From: Amycolatopsis jejuensis
Lineage (GTDB): Bacteria; Actinomycetota; Actinomycetes; Mycobacteriales; Pseudonocardiaceae
NCBI RefSeq assembly: GCF_000717335.1
Contig: NZ_JNYZ01000002.1
Span: forward strand, 186,001 to 250,000
Reading direction: 5' to 3'
Length of the DNA stretch: 64,000 bases
Below the pieces are notes generated by a model. It made no database searches, had not been told where the DNA came from, and saw nothing but the letters and a program-made list of their open reading frames with translations. The translations under genes and the position numbers were made by a program. Within the stretch, counting starts at the first letter, position 1. Each line of letters opens with the position of its first letter. Of this stretch, positions 24,308 to 34,100 are shown in pieces.

Positions 24308-24688
24308 ATGGAAGACATCACCGAATTCGGGCAGCGCTGGGCGGCCGCCGAGGTCGCGGGCGACACGGACACCCTGGCCGGGCTGGTCACCGATGGGTTC
24401 CGGCTCGTCGGGCCCCTGGGTTTCGTGCTGGACCGGGAGCAGTGGCTCGGCCGTTACCGCTCCGGCGCGCTGGTCACCGAACAGCTGGACTGGCGGGACG
24501 TCGAGGTACGCGAGCACGGCGACACGGCCATCGCCATCGGCGTGCACGACCAGGCGGCCACCCATCAGGGCAACCGTGCGGACGGCACCTTCCGCGCCAC
24601 CCACGTGCTGATTCGCGGCGACGACGGCTGGCGGCTCGCCGGAATCCACCTGAGCCCGATGGGTGCGATGCCGTCGTTCGCCCGCTGA
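24308..24688 (+). CDS. NTF2-like/SnoaL-type small protein
   Basis: The protein has 126 residues in an NTF2-like cone fold: an N-terminal helix pair (FGQRWAAAEVAGDTDTLAGL), then strands FRLVGPLGFVLDREQWL, ATHVLIRGDDGWRLAGIHLS. DUF4440 proteins of this kind bind small hydrophobic ligands or act as isomerases; none can be assigned. It has an excellent GGAGGGG ribosome-binding site and a strong promoter under likely MarR control, implying induction by the MarR ligand. Confidence 0.8.
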   Translation: MEDITEFGQRWAAAEVAGDTDTLAGLVTDGFRLVGPLGFVLDREQWLGRYRSGALVTEQLDWRDVEVREHGDTAIAIGVHDQAATHQGNRADGTFRATHVLIRGDDGWRLAGIHLSPMGAMPSFAR

Positions 24689-24729
24689 GTCGTTGCCCGA
24701 AAGGGAACTTCGACGGCCGATCGGGTGAT

Positions 24730-24762
24730 CATGAGCGTGGACAGTGGTTGACTGCGCTCATG
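24730..24762 (+). promoter_or_regulatory. Inverted repeat covering the aldo/keto reductase start codon
   Basis: CATGAGCG (24730-24737) pairs with CGCTCATG (24755-24762), a perfect 8-bp stem with a 17-nt loop. The ATG at 24760-24762 is within the right arm. In RNA it would hide the start codon; in DNA it could be an operator. There is no Shine-Dalgarno sequence in the loop. Confidence 0.45.
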
Positions 24763-25710
24763 GTCACTCTTCGCGCTCTCGGTTCGTCCGGTCTCAGTGT
24801 TTCGCCGTTCTGCTTGGGCGGCAACGTTTTCGGCTGGACGGCCGACGAGGCGGAGTCGTTCGCCGTACTCGACGCGTACACCGCGGCCGGCGGCAATTTC
24901 GTCGACACCGCGGATTCGTACATGTATCACTTCCCGGGCACCGAAGCCGGGCAGTCCGAGACGATCCTCGGCAGGTGGCTGGCCGCGCGCGGGAACCGGG
25001 ACGACGTGGTACTGGCGACGAAGGTCGGGGACCATCCGCAGTACAAGGGCGTCGCGCCGGCCACGATCAAGGCCGCCGTCGAGGAGTCACTGCGCCGCCT
25101 CGGCACCGACCGGATCGACCTCTACTACGTCCACTACGACGACCCCGAGATCCCGGTCGAGGACATCATCACCACGCTCGACGGGCTCGTGCGCGACGGC
25201 AAGGTCCGCGCCATCGCCGCGTCCAACATCGAACCCGCGCGGCTTGCCGAGTCGCTCGCTTTCTCCGACCGGGAGGGTCTCGCCCGTTACGCGGTGCTGC
25301 AGCCGCCGTACAACCTCGTCTCGCGCGAGACGTACGAGGACGAGCGGCGGGGCATCGTGCAGCGGGAGGGCGTGGTGTGCGTTCCGTATTTCGGGCTCGC
25401 TTCGGGGTTCCTGACCGGCAAATACCGTCCCGGGCAGCCGTCGCCGAGTGTCCGTGACCTGCCCGGTCTGGCCGGTGGGTTCGTGGACACCGAACGGGGC
25501 CTGCGGGTGCTCGACGCGGTGGAAGACGTTGCGAAAGCGCGGGGCGTGGAGATGGCCACCGTGGCGCTCGCCTGGGTTGCGCAGCAGCCGACCGTCGCCG
25601 CGCCGATCGCTTCCGCGCGCTCGGTGGAGCAGGTACCCGCGCTGGTCGCCATGCACGACCTGCACCTGTCCGGCGAGGAACTCGCGACGCTCACCGCTGC
25701 GTCGGACTGA
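24760..25710 (+). CDS. Aldo/keto reductase
   Basis: The protein has 316 residues in an AKR barrel. The tetrad residues are Asp and Tyr in VDTADSYMYH, Lys in VLATKVG and His in DLYYVHYDDP, with SNIEPARLAE and PIASARSVEQ in the cofactor site. The sequence resembles the actinobacterial branch often annotated as voltage-gated channel beta-subunit-like oxidoreductase. An 8-bp inverted repeat spans its start codon (24730-24737 and 24755-24762), and no ribosome-binding site is visible, so translation may be leaderless or hairpin-controlled. Confidence 0.88.
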   Translation: MVTLRALGSSGLSVSPFCLGGNVFGWTADEAESFAVLDAYTAAGGNFVDTADSYMYHFPGTEAGQSETILGRWLAARGNRDDVVLATKVGDHPQYKGVAPATIKAAVEESLRRLGTDRIDLYYVHYDDPEIPVEDIITTLDGLVRDGKVRAIAASNIEPARLAESLAFSDREGLARYAVLQPPYNLVSRETYEDERRGIVQREGVVCVPYFGLASGFLTGKYRPGQPSPSVRDLPGLAGGFVDTERGLRVLDAVEDVAKARGVEMATVALAWVAQQPTVAAPIASARSVEQVPALVAMHDLHLSGEELATLTAASD

Positions 25711-25721
25711 CCCGGACTGAT

Positions 25722-27800
25722 TCAGCGCGGGTCTTCCGCCCCGACCTCGAACACCCGGCCCAGCGCGATCAGCCCCTCGTCGAGGTGGCTCAGGCTGGAC
25801 AGCACCGCGCGGGTTTCGGCCTCGTCGATGCGGTCGGCGACCGGGGTGCCGTCGTCGCGGACGAGCTTCTTGTCGCGCGTGGCTCCCGGGTTGCCGACCG
25901 CTTCGTGCACGAGATCGACGTTCGCGATGATCCGCCCGGCGAACTGGTCGAGCCGTTCCGACACCGGCCCGGCCAGCTGACCCGGCTGCGCGCGGGCCGC
26001 GACGTGCCGCGCGCGGAAGGCGATGCCCTCCAACGTGGTCAGCACGTGCCAGCCGTAGTCCCGCCGGGCGCTGCGCAGGTTTATCGGATGGGTGAGCGGT
26101 TCGATGGTGGTGCGGACCTGTTCGACGGAGCGGTCGAGGTCCCGCGACATCTCGATGATGTTCACGTTTTCGCGTCCGGACAGCAGATTTGCCGCGGATT
26201 CCACGAACTCGTGCAGCTCGTCGAGCGCGACCGCGATGTCGTCGAGCATCACCGCGCGGGTGCGGACCGGCAGCACCACCACTGCGGCCAGCAGCCCGCA
26301 CGCCGCCCCGGCCGCGGTTTCCGCGACCCGGATCCACAGCACTTCGATGGTGAACGTGCCCAGCAGGCTGTAGAGCAGGCCGAGCATGCTGGTGACGAAG
26401 AAGGACATGAGGAACTGCGACACCCGTGCCGTGTAGACCATGCCGAACACGCAGACCAGCAGCAACGCGAGAATCGCGGCGGTGTTGCCGCTCACCAGCA
26501 ACGCGAGCGCGACCCCGCCGACGATGCCCAGCAACGTCCCGCCGGTGCGGCGCATCCCCTTCACGAACCGGGCGCCCGCACTCGACGTGCCGATGAACAC
26601 CACGAACACCGTGAGCACCGCCCAGTACCAGCGCTGCGGTGAGATCAGCTGCCCGGCCAGTACCGCGAGCCCGCCGCCGAGGACCGCCTGGATCGCGCCG
26701 CGGGTCTGGTTGTCGTAGGCGAACGCCTTGGTGGGCTCGGTCTCCTCGTCGTCGTCCAGCGTGACGTCCACAGTGGACGTCCGGCTCGCGGTCCGCTGGG
26801 CCCGGTCGTCGGCCACCGCGAGCTCGGCGATCGCGCGGCGCACGCCGTCACCGGGATGCGCCCGCTCGTCGATCCGGCTGCCCTCGACCAGCATCCGGCT
26901 GTACTCGCCGGTCTCGCTGATCAGCGGGACGTCCCGCGGGTCGCGCTCCATCAGCGAACGGAACCGGGCCAGCCGTGCGACGAGGTCGTCGGCGACCCCT
27001 GGCGGCAACGGCTGCGAACACGTCCGGCGCACGGTGATCACCAGCCATTGCACGGCCAGCTCGACCTCGATCACGCGGCGGCGGAGCTGGTCGGCCTTGC
27101 GTTCGTCGACCACGTCCGGTGCGTTGTCCTCGATCAGCAGCACCGCTTCGTGGAGCCGCTCCACGGCCGTCCGGATCTGCCGTCCGGCGCGGTCCGAGCC
27201 GCTGGAGGAGATGTACGCCTCGGTGGCCCGCACTGCGGCGCCGACCCGGACGCGGAACGCCTGCCGGTACCGCAGCAGCTCGGTTTCGGCATTGCGGCGC
27301 AACAGGAGGAACCGCACGACCGCGTTGGCGGCGATCCCGATCACCAGCGCCAGCAGCAGGTGCGGTACCTGCGCGAGATGTGCCTGCAGGAACATCGGGA
27401 AGAAGAACAGGAAGAACGCCATCGACCCGAGTGCGATGCCCCGCGGGCCGAACCGCTGCACGTACACCGCCACGAAGATCAGCAGCACGAAGACGATGCT
27501 GTCGAGCGGGCCGTAGTCAGCGCCCAGACAGGCGGCAGTGATCGACGCGGCACCGACCAGCGCGGCCAGGCACAGCGTGACGGCCTGCCCGCCGGTGGTC
27601 GCGTCGTTGACCGTGAAGGCGCTCATCATCGCTGCGATGGCCGCGACCAGCGTGGTGGTGAGCGGGAACTGCAGCGGCAGCATCACCAGCACAGCGAGAA
27701 TGATGCCGAACACGGCCGACGTGGCGAGCCGCAGCCGGACCATGCCGGGGTCGGCCGCCGCCAGCCGGTCGAAGAAGGCGTTGCGCAGGTCGGTGATCAT
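25722..27800 (-). CDS. FUSC family membrane protein (aromatic acid exporter-like)
   Basis: The protein has 692 residues. There are two hydrophobic blocks of about five to six helices each (about residues 20-160 and 365-495), separated by a hydrophilic cytoplasmic region, with a C-terminal cytoplasmic domain of about 190 residues. This is the FUSC/YccC layout of proteins related to aromatic acid exporters such as AaeB. ATG 27800 overlaps the stop of the GH92 gene (ATGA), so it is translated with it, an unusual partnership. Transported substrate unknown. Confidence 0.85.
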   Translation of the reverse strand: MITDLRNAFFDRLAAADPGMVRLRLATSAVFGIILAVLVMLPLQFPLTTTLVAAIAAMMSAFTVNDATTGGQAVTLCLAALVGAASITAACLGADYGPLDSIVFVLLIFVAVYVQRFGPRGIALGSMAFFLFFFPMFLQAHLAQVPHLLLALVIGIAANAVVRFLLLRRNAETELLRYRQAFRVRVGAAVRATEAYISSSGSDRAGRQIRTAVERLHEAVLLIEDNAPDVVDERKADQLRRRVIEVELAVQWLVITVRRTCSQPLPPGVADDLVARLARFRSLMERDPRDVPLISETGEYSRMLVEGSRIDERAHPGDGVRRAIAELAVADDRAQRTASRTSTVDVTLDDDEETEPTKAFAYDNQTRGAIQAVLGGGLAVLAGQLISPQRWYWAVLTVFVVFIGTSSAGARFVKGMRRTGGTLLGIVGGVALALLVSGNTAAILALLLVCVFGMVYTARVSQFLMSFFVTSMLGLLYSLLGTFTIEVLWIRVAETAAGAACGLLAAVVVLPVRTRAVMLDDIAVALDELHEFVESAANLLSGRENVNIIEMSRDLDRSVEQVRTTIEPLTHPINLRSARRDYGWHVLTTLEGIAFRARHVAARAQPGQLAGPVSERLDQFAGRIIANVDLVHEAVGNPGATRDKKLVRDDGTPVADRIDEAETRAVLSSLSHLDEGLIALGRVFEVGAEDPR
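26764..26780. repeat. Recurrent TCCACAGTGGA word, longest example
   Basis: ACGTCCAC and GTGGACGT flank a central A as a 17-bp palindrome inside the FUSC gene. The 11-bp core TCCACAGTGGA also occurs at 52053-52063, 58494-58504 and, on the other strand, 63218-63228. All four lie within coding sequence. The spacing is irregular and the role unknown. Confidence 0.5.
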
Positions 27801-30800
27801 CGGGCGAGCAGCTCCCACTGGGCGAGGCGGACGCGGCGTCCCCGGACCCGCAGCCGGTAATGCCGGTACGCGGCAGCCTCGGCGAGCACGAACGGGCGCA
27901 GCTGGCGGCGCCAGCGGAACACCTCACTGGAACGCTCGTCCAGCGTCCGCCAGTGCTGCCCGTCGTCGGAGCCTTCGAGCACCCAGCTGCGCGGATTTCC
28001 GCCGCGTCTGCCCGAAGTGAGCGTGTACAACACGACCTCGCGCGGTTCGCCCTCGACGGTGAAGGTGGCTGTGCGGACGGCGGCGTCGGTGCGGCTGGTG
28101 TCGTCGAAGAGCGCCGGGCGGTCGGGACTGTGTCCGGCGAGGTCCCGCAGCGGGACAGGTGGGACGGGGGTGACCGGTTCGGTACCCCAGCTGCCGGGCT
28201 CGGACCGGACGTCGAAGTCGAGCGTCGCACCACTCGCCAGCACGACGTGCGACAGGGTTGCCGACGGGTGCGGCTCGCCGTTGACGGTCAGGCCATGGAC
28301 GTACGGAGCGTCGACGGCGGCTCGGGGTGCTCGGATCACCAGGTCCTTTCCGTTGTCCAGGTGCACGGTGGCGGAGCGGAAGAGCGGTGCGCACGCCACG
28401 TAGGACGGACAGCCGACAGTCAGCGGGTAGAGACCGAGGGCAGTGAAGACATACCAGGCGGACATTTCGCCGTTGTCCTCATCCCCCGGGTAGCCCTGGC
28501 CCAGTTCGCTCCCGGCGTACAGCCTGCGCAGCACTTCCCGGACCGTGCGCTGCAGTTTGGCCGGGGCACCGGCGAACGCGTAGACGAACGGGATGTGGTG
28601 TGACGGCTGGTTGGAATGCCCGTACTGGCCCATCCGGACGTCCCGGGCCTCGGTCATCTCGTGGATCCGGCCGTCCTGCCCGGTCTCCGGGAGGCGGAAG
28701 AACTCGTCGAGCTTCGCCTCCAATCCAGCGGGCCCGCCGTGGAGCGCGGCCAGCCCGGGACCGTCGTGCGGGGCGGAAAACGCGGTGTTCCACGCGTTGG
28801 TCTCGACGAAATCGGTGTCCCAGACCTCCGGACGGTAACCCTCGGCCGGACGGTGCCAGCTGCCGTCGCGGGTGCGGCCCTGGAAGAAGCCGATCCGCGG
28901 GTCGAAATGGTGCACGTAGTGCTGGGCGCGCTGGCGGAAGTAGACGGCGTAGTCGTGCCGGGCGAGCGCGTCGGACAGGTTGGCGAGGGCGAAGTCGTTG
29001 AGACATCCTTCGAGCGCCCAGGAGAGCCCGCCGCGCGTGGAGGTGGGGGTGTAGCCGAGGAATGGGGAGCGGTCGAGGCCCTTGCGGCCGACGCCTTTGC
29101 GGGGTGGGACGACGGTGGCGTTCTTGAGCGCTGCGTCGTAGGCGGCCGCGATGTCGAAGTTCGTGACGCCCTTGAGGTACGCGTCGGCGAAGGCGGCGTC
29201 GGAGCTGGTGCCGGTCATGAGGTCGGCGTAGCCGGGGGAGGACCACCTCGCGATCCAGCCGCCTTCGCGGTACTGCTGCACGAAACCGTCGATCATCCGG
29301 CCGCACTGCTGCGGCGCGAGAAGCGCATACGCAGGCCAGACGGTGCGGTAGGTGTCCCAGAAACCGTTGTTGACGTACAACTCCCCGTCGACGACCTTCG
29401 CGCCGGTGCGGCGGTGGGTGCTCGGCCGGAAGCTGCGGATCACGGGGCTGGCGTGCCGGACGCCGCCGGGCGTGTTCTCGTGCGCGATGTTCGGGTAGAG
29501 GAACAGGCGGTAGAGGCTGGAGTAGAACGTGGTGAGCTGGTCTTCGGTGGCGCCTTCCAGCTCGATCCTGCCGAGGATGTCCTGCCAGCGGTTCCGTGCT
29601 CTGCTTCGGACGTCGTCGAAGGCCGTGCCGGCGGGGATTTCCTGGGCCAGGTTGCGTTGTGCCTGGTCGAGGCTGATCAGGGAGGTGGCGATGCGGATCG
29701 TGACCTCGGGTTCGGCGAACGCCAGGTAACCGGTGACGGGGCGGCGGAGCCGTGCGCCATCGGACGGAGGTTGGTCGGCTTCGGCGTAGACGAACATTCG
29801 CCGCGCGCCGGTGGAGAGACGGCTGCGGACCCAGGTGTGAGCGGTGACGACTCCGGTTTCGGGGTGCACGCGCAGTCCGCCGCGGTTGCGGGCGTTGTCG
29901 AACAGGACCCAGCCGCGGTGCTCCGGGAAGGTGAATCGGAACATCGCCGCACGGTCGGTGGGAGCCAGGTCCGCGGTGATGCCGGTGCGGAATCGGACGC
30001 CGTAGTGGTAAGGGCGGTCGGTCTCGTCGTCGTGGGTGAAGGCGAGTGCGCGCCGGGCGCGGTGTGGTTCGACCTTGCCGGTGCCGGGCATGAGGTGGAA
30101 CGGGTGGCGGTCGCCCATCCACGGGCTCGGCTGGTGGCTGAGGCCGAACGCTTGGAGCCGTGGTTCGTTCCGGGCGTCGTTGTGCTGGTGGTAGGAGTAG
30201 AACCAGTTCAGGGCCCGGGCGTCGGTGATGGGGGTCCAGAAGTTGAAGCCGTGCGGGACCGCGGTGGCCGGGAAGGTGTTGCCGCGGGAGAACTTGCGGC
30301 TGGAGTGGGTGCCGCGGGTGGTACGGACGTGGTCGACGGGGTCCTTCGGTCCGGGGGCGTGGTCGGCGATGCGGACGTCGTCGAGCCAGCCGGTGCCTTG
30401 AGCGGCGAAGAGGATTCGTTTGACTCGTCGGCCGGTGAACTTCTTCAGCGGGTGGCGGACGAGGTTCCATTGGTCGAGGTAGAGGGTTTTCGCGTCGCCT
30501 TGGGCTTGCGGGGTGAAGCCGGTGCGGGTGCCGTCGTCGAACTCGAGGTCCAAGGTGACGTAGGTGCTGCGGTAGCCGGGGCCGTCGGGGAAGACCACGT
30601 AGGACAGGGCGGTGTTTGCGGTGACGGGGATGTCCACTTCGAACAGCGTTCGCGGCGGGCCGGGGGCGTATCGGAAGGCGTTCCGGCCGGTGAATCCGAC
30701 GCCGGGCTTTGCGGTGGGTGCCCGGGGCGGTCCGCTGCCGATACCGGGGGTGACCGGCTGCGGGTCGCCTGGTTCGAAGGACGAGAAGAAGGCAGCCGTG

Positions 30801-30805
30801 GTCAC
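27797..30805 (-). CDS. GH92 family glycosyl hydrolase without signal peptide
   Basis: The product has about 1002 residues. It is a GH92 alpha-mannosidase: YLKGVTNFDI, TGTSSDAAF, ETNAWNTAF and the family signature GDEDNGEMSAWYVF (near residue 775), with a C-terminal discoidin-like domain ending WELLAR. GH92 enzymes are calcium-dependent inverting exo-mannosidases, usually exported. Here the N-terminus starts directly at FFSSFEPGD; the in-frame extension to 31012 has no hydrophobic signal and starts inside a palindrome. The GTG at 30805 is tentative. It is paralogous to the next GH92 gene and coupled to the FUSC gene. Confidence 0.85.
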   Translation of the reverse strand: MTTAAFFSSFEPGDPQPVTPGIGSGPPRAPTAKPGVGFTGRNAFRYAPGPPRTLFEVDIPVTANTALSYVVFPDGPGYRSTYVTLDLEFDDGTRTGFTPQAQGDAKTLYLDQWNLVRHPLKKFTGRRVKRILFAAQGTGWLDDVRIADHAPGPKDPVDHVRTTRGTHSSRKFSRGNTFPATAVPHGFNFWTPITDARALNWFYSYHQHNDARNEPRLQAFGLSHQPSPWMGDRHPFHLMPGTGKVEPHRARRALAFTHDDETDRPYHYGVRFRTGITADLAPTDRAAMFRFTFPEHRGWVLFDNARNRGGLRVHPETGVVTAHTWVRSRLSTGARRMFVYAEADQPPSDGARLRRPVTGYLAFAEPEVTIRIATSLISLDQAQRNLAQEIPAGTAFDDVRSRARNRWQDILGRIELEGATEDQLTTFYSSLYRLFLYPNIAHENTPGGVRHASPVIRSFRPSTHRRTGAKVVDGELYVNNGFWDTYRTVWPAYALLAPQQCGRMIDGFVQQYREGGWIARWSSPGYADLMTGTSSDAAFADAYLKGVTNFDIAAAYDAALKNATVVPPRKGVGRKGLDRSPFLGYTPTSTRGGLSWALEGCLNDFALANLSDALARHDYAVYFRQRAQHYVHHFDPRIGFFQGRTRDGSWHRPAEGYRPEVWDTDFVETNAWNTAFSAPHDGPGLAALHGGPAGLEAKLDEFFRLPETGQDGRIHEMTEARDVRMGQYGHSNQPSHHIPFVYAFAGAPAKLQRTVREVLRRLYAGSELGQGYPGDEDNGEMSAWYVFTALGLYPLTVGCPSYVACAPLFRSATVHLDNGKDLVIRAPRAAVDAPYVHGLTVNGEPHPSATLSHVVLASGATLDFDVRSEPGSWGTEPVTPVPPVPLRDLAGHSPDRPALFDDTSRTDAAVRTATFTVEGEPREVVLYTLTSGRRGGNPRSWVLEGSDDGQHWRTLDERSSEVFRWRRQLRPFVLAEAAAYRHYRLRVRGRRVRLAQWELLAR

Positions 30806-30968
30806 GGGGCTTACGGTAATCGGTGGCGGGCCGGTCAGCTCGGCGTCGGTGGGGGTGAAACCGCGGGAATCGAGGAAGGCGTGGGGGTTGTCTGGGGTGA
30901 ACTGACCCGTGGGTAGGTGCCCTGGCTTGGAGCGTTGCGGGGGGGCACCCCGAAGCTGGATTGTGACG

Positions 30969-31026
30969 ACGGTCTGAGGGGGCTTGTCAAGGCGGGAAAG
31001 ATGCCTTGACAAGCCCCTCAGACCGT
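30969..31026. repeat. 58-bp imperfect palindrome between the GH92 genes
   Basis: The arms 30969-30993 and 31003-31026 match except for one extra G, around a 9-bp loop. The inner part reads CTTGTCAAGGC then GCCTTGACAAG. Together with 31116-31166 it fills most of the 372-bp space between the GH92 genes (30806-31177), where I see no other gene. It is a candidate dispersed repeat or strong hairpin. Confidence 0.7.
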
Positions 31027-31115
31027 GTTTTGGCTTCGGATCGGGGTGCAGGGCCGGGTCTGGCTGCCCGGGCCGGGTGAGTGCGCGGGCGGCGGTTGGG
31101 GTAGTGGGTGAAAAG

Positions 31116-31166
31116 CCGTGAAGGGAACCATCACGGAATCTGATTCCCTCATGGTTCCCTTCACGG
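31116..31166. repeat. 51-bp palindrome, copy 2
   Basis: Same family as 283-335. The arms 31116-31140 and 31142-31166 match with two mismatches, around a central T. It ends 11 bp beyond the stop codon of the large GH92 gene, the same distance as copy 1 shows from the SDR stop. Terminator-like placement, though with no clear U-tract. Confidence 0.8.
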
Positions 31167-31177
31167 ACTTGGCCGAC

Positions 31178-34100
31178 TTACAGGTTCGTGCATTGTCCGG
31201 CGGATGGGCCGCGGACGGTGTTCGCCAGGTCGTGGTTCGTCGGGACTGGGGTGTTGTTCGTGCAGGCCAGCGGGCCGCCTACGGTGCTGCTCGTGATCAG
31301 CGGCTGCTGGTTGCCGACCAGGGTTGCCGGGCCGCCGATGTCGGTCAGTTCCACTGACACCGGGCCGGTGCTGCCGGTGATCGCGACCGGGCCGGACACC
31401 TTCGTCCGGTTCAGCACGACCTGCGCCGCGCCGGTTGCGGCCAGCGGGCCGGAGATCTGCCCGCCCCGCACCACCAGCGAGGCACCCTTCGCGACGGTCA
31501 CCGGGCCGGAGACCGTCGCGTCGGTCAGGCATACGGTCCCGCTCGATACCGTGAGCGGGCCCTTCTGCTCGCCCGTCAGCGTCTTCGTGCACGACGCGTC
31601 CGGGCGGCCCAGCAGTTCGAACTCCGCCAGCGTTGCCTGGCCGCCGGTGGTCGCGGTGACCTCCAAGCGGTAGTAGGCGTAATGCGCCGGGTTCTTCACC
31701 GCGAACGCCCGCGTCTGCTGGCGCCACTTGAAGGACTGGTCGGTCTGCTGGTCCGCGACGGTCCAGGTCTTCCCGTCGTACGAGCCCTTCAGTACCCAGC
31801 TCTTCGCATCACCCGCACCCGTGCCGGAGGTGAGCGTGTAGTGCGTGACCGCCTCGTCCGTGGACTTCAGCTGGTACTGCACCGCACCCGTCACCTTCGC
31901 CTGCGTGCGCGAGGTGTTGTCGATGAGCGCCGCCGCGTTCGAACCGTCCGAAGTGGACAACGTGCCCAGCCCCGGTCCGGTCAGGTCGTGCAGTGGCGTC
32001 GGGACGGCGTCACCGGTGGCGATCGACTTCGGCGCGTCACCCTGGCCGGTGCCCCACGTCGACGGGTTCGGGCCCATGTCGAAGTCGAGCGTGGCGCCGT
32101 GGGTCAGCGCGTCCTGCGGCAGCGACGTCGACGTCCAGTCCTTGCCGTTGACCTTCAGCCCCTGGATGTACACGTTCTTCGCCGAGTTCTTCGGCGCGTT
32201 GATCACCAGGTCGCCGCCGGGCAGGTGCACTGTCGCCTTCGTGAAGAGCGGCGACCCGATCGCGTAGTTCGGGCTGCCCATCTGCAGCGGGTAGAAGCCG
32301 AGCGCGCTGAACACGTACCACGCGGACATCTCGCCGTTGTCCTCGTCGCCCGCGTAACCCTGCCCCAGCTCACTGCCGGTGTAGAGCCGCGACACCGCCT
32401 CGCGCACCTTCGCCTGCGTCTTCGCCGGCTGGCCCGCGTAGTCGTACATGTAGAGCAGGTGGTGCGAGGGCTGGTTGGAGTGGCCGTACTGGCCCATCCG
32501 CACGTCCCGCGCCTCGGTCATCTCGTGGATCACGCCGTTGTACCCACCGGTGTGCGTGGCGGTTTCCGGCTCGGCGAAGAACTGGTCGAGCTTGGCGCCC
32601 AGCTTGTCCTTGCCGCCGTAGAGATTCGCCAGGCCCTGCCCGTCCTGCGGCACGGTGAAGGCCATGTTCCAGCCGTTGGTCTCGGTGTAGTCCCCGCCCC
32701 AGTCGCGCGGGTCGTACTTGTCCTTCGGCTTCGTGAACTTGCCGGCGGCGTCCTTGCCCTGGAAGAACCCGACACCCGGGTCGAACAGGTTCACGTACTG
32801 CTGCGCGCGGCTCGTGAAGTACTGGTAGTTCTCCAGGTACTCCGCCTTGCGCGGGTCGTTCGCCGGTGCCTGGTCGTACATCTTCTTCGACAGGTTCGCG
32901 ATGCCGAAGTCGTTGACGTACCCCTCGATCGCCCACGAGAAGCCCTCGCTGCTCGAGTTGGGCGTGTAGCCGAGGAAGATCGACTGGTCGAGACCCTTCC
33001 GGCCGACCGCCGCATTCGGCGGCGTCACCGTGGCGTTCTTGAGCGCCGCGTCGTAGGCCGACTTGACGTCGAAGTTCGTGACGCCCTTCAGGTACGCGTC
33101 GGCGAACGCGACATCCGAGCTCGTACCCGTCATCAGGTCCGCATAACCGGGGGAGGACCAGCGCGCGATCCACCCGCCGTCGCGGTACTGCTGCACGAAC
33201 CCGTCCACCATCTTGCCCGCCATGTCCGGCGTGAGCAGCGAATACGCCGGCCAGGTGGTGCGGTAGGTGTCCCAGAAACCGTTGTTCACGAAGATCTGCC
33301 CGTCGACGATCTTCGCCCCGGTCTTCGTCGGCGTGTCCTGGCCCGCCTTCGGCGCGACCGGGCTCGCGTACTGGTACTTCGGCGCCTCCTTCGTCCCGAC
33401 GTTCTCATACCCCTCGTTCGGGTACAGGAACAGCCGGTACAGGTTGGAGTACAACGTCTCCATCTGGTCCTTCGACGCGCCCTGCACCTCGATCACGCCG
33501 AGCTGCTTGTCCCACGCCTGCTGCGCCGCGTCACGCACGGCGTCGAACGACGTACCCGGCGCGATCTCCTGCTCCAGGTTCTTCTTCGCCTGGTCCACGC
33601 TGATCAGCGACGTCGCGATCCGCATCGTCACGGCCTTGTCCGCACCCGCGTTGAACCGCAGGTACCCGGTGACGTTGTCACGGCCCTGCCCGGTGAGCTT
33701 GCCACCGGTCGTGACGGGCTTGTCGAACGTCGCGTACACGAAGATCCGCCCGGCGCCCGCCGACAGCCCACTGCGCGCGTCGGAGAACCCGCTCAGCGTG
33801 CGGTTCGCCGGGTCGAGCGTGAGCCCGCCGGAGTTGTTCACGTTGTCGAAGATCAGGCTGGAATCATTGCCCGGGAACGAGAACCGCATGATCGCCGCAT
33901 GATCCGACGGTGCGATCTCGGTCTTGATCCCGTTCTTGAACGTGACGCCGTAGTAATGCGCCCGCGCGACCTCGTCGTCGTGGCTGAACGCCAGCGCCCG
34001 CTTGTCCCGGTTCGCGTCCGGTACCCCGGTCGCGGCCGAAGGCATCACCTGGAAGCTCTGCCGGTCACCCATCCACGGGCTCGGCTCGTGGCTCGCCGCG

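Noticed and set aside
30806..31012. Upstream extension of the GH92 frame to a TTG start
   Set aside because: The start lies inside the 58-bp palindrome, there is no ribosome-binding site and the added residues match no GH92 N-terminus or signal peptide.
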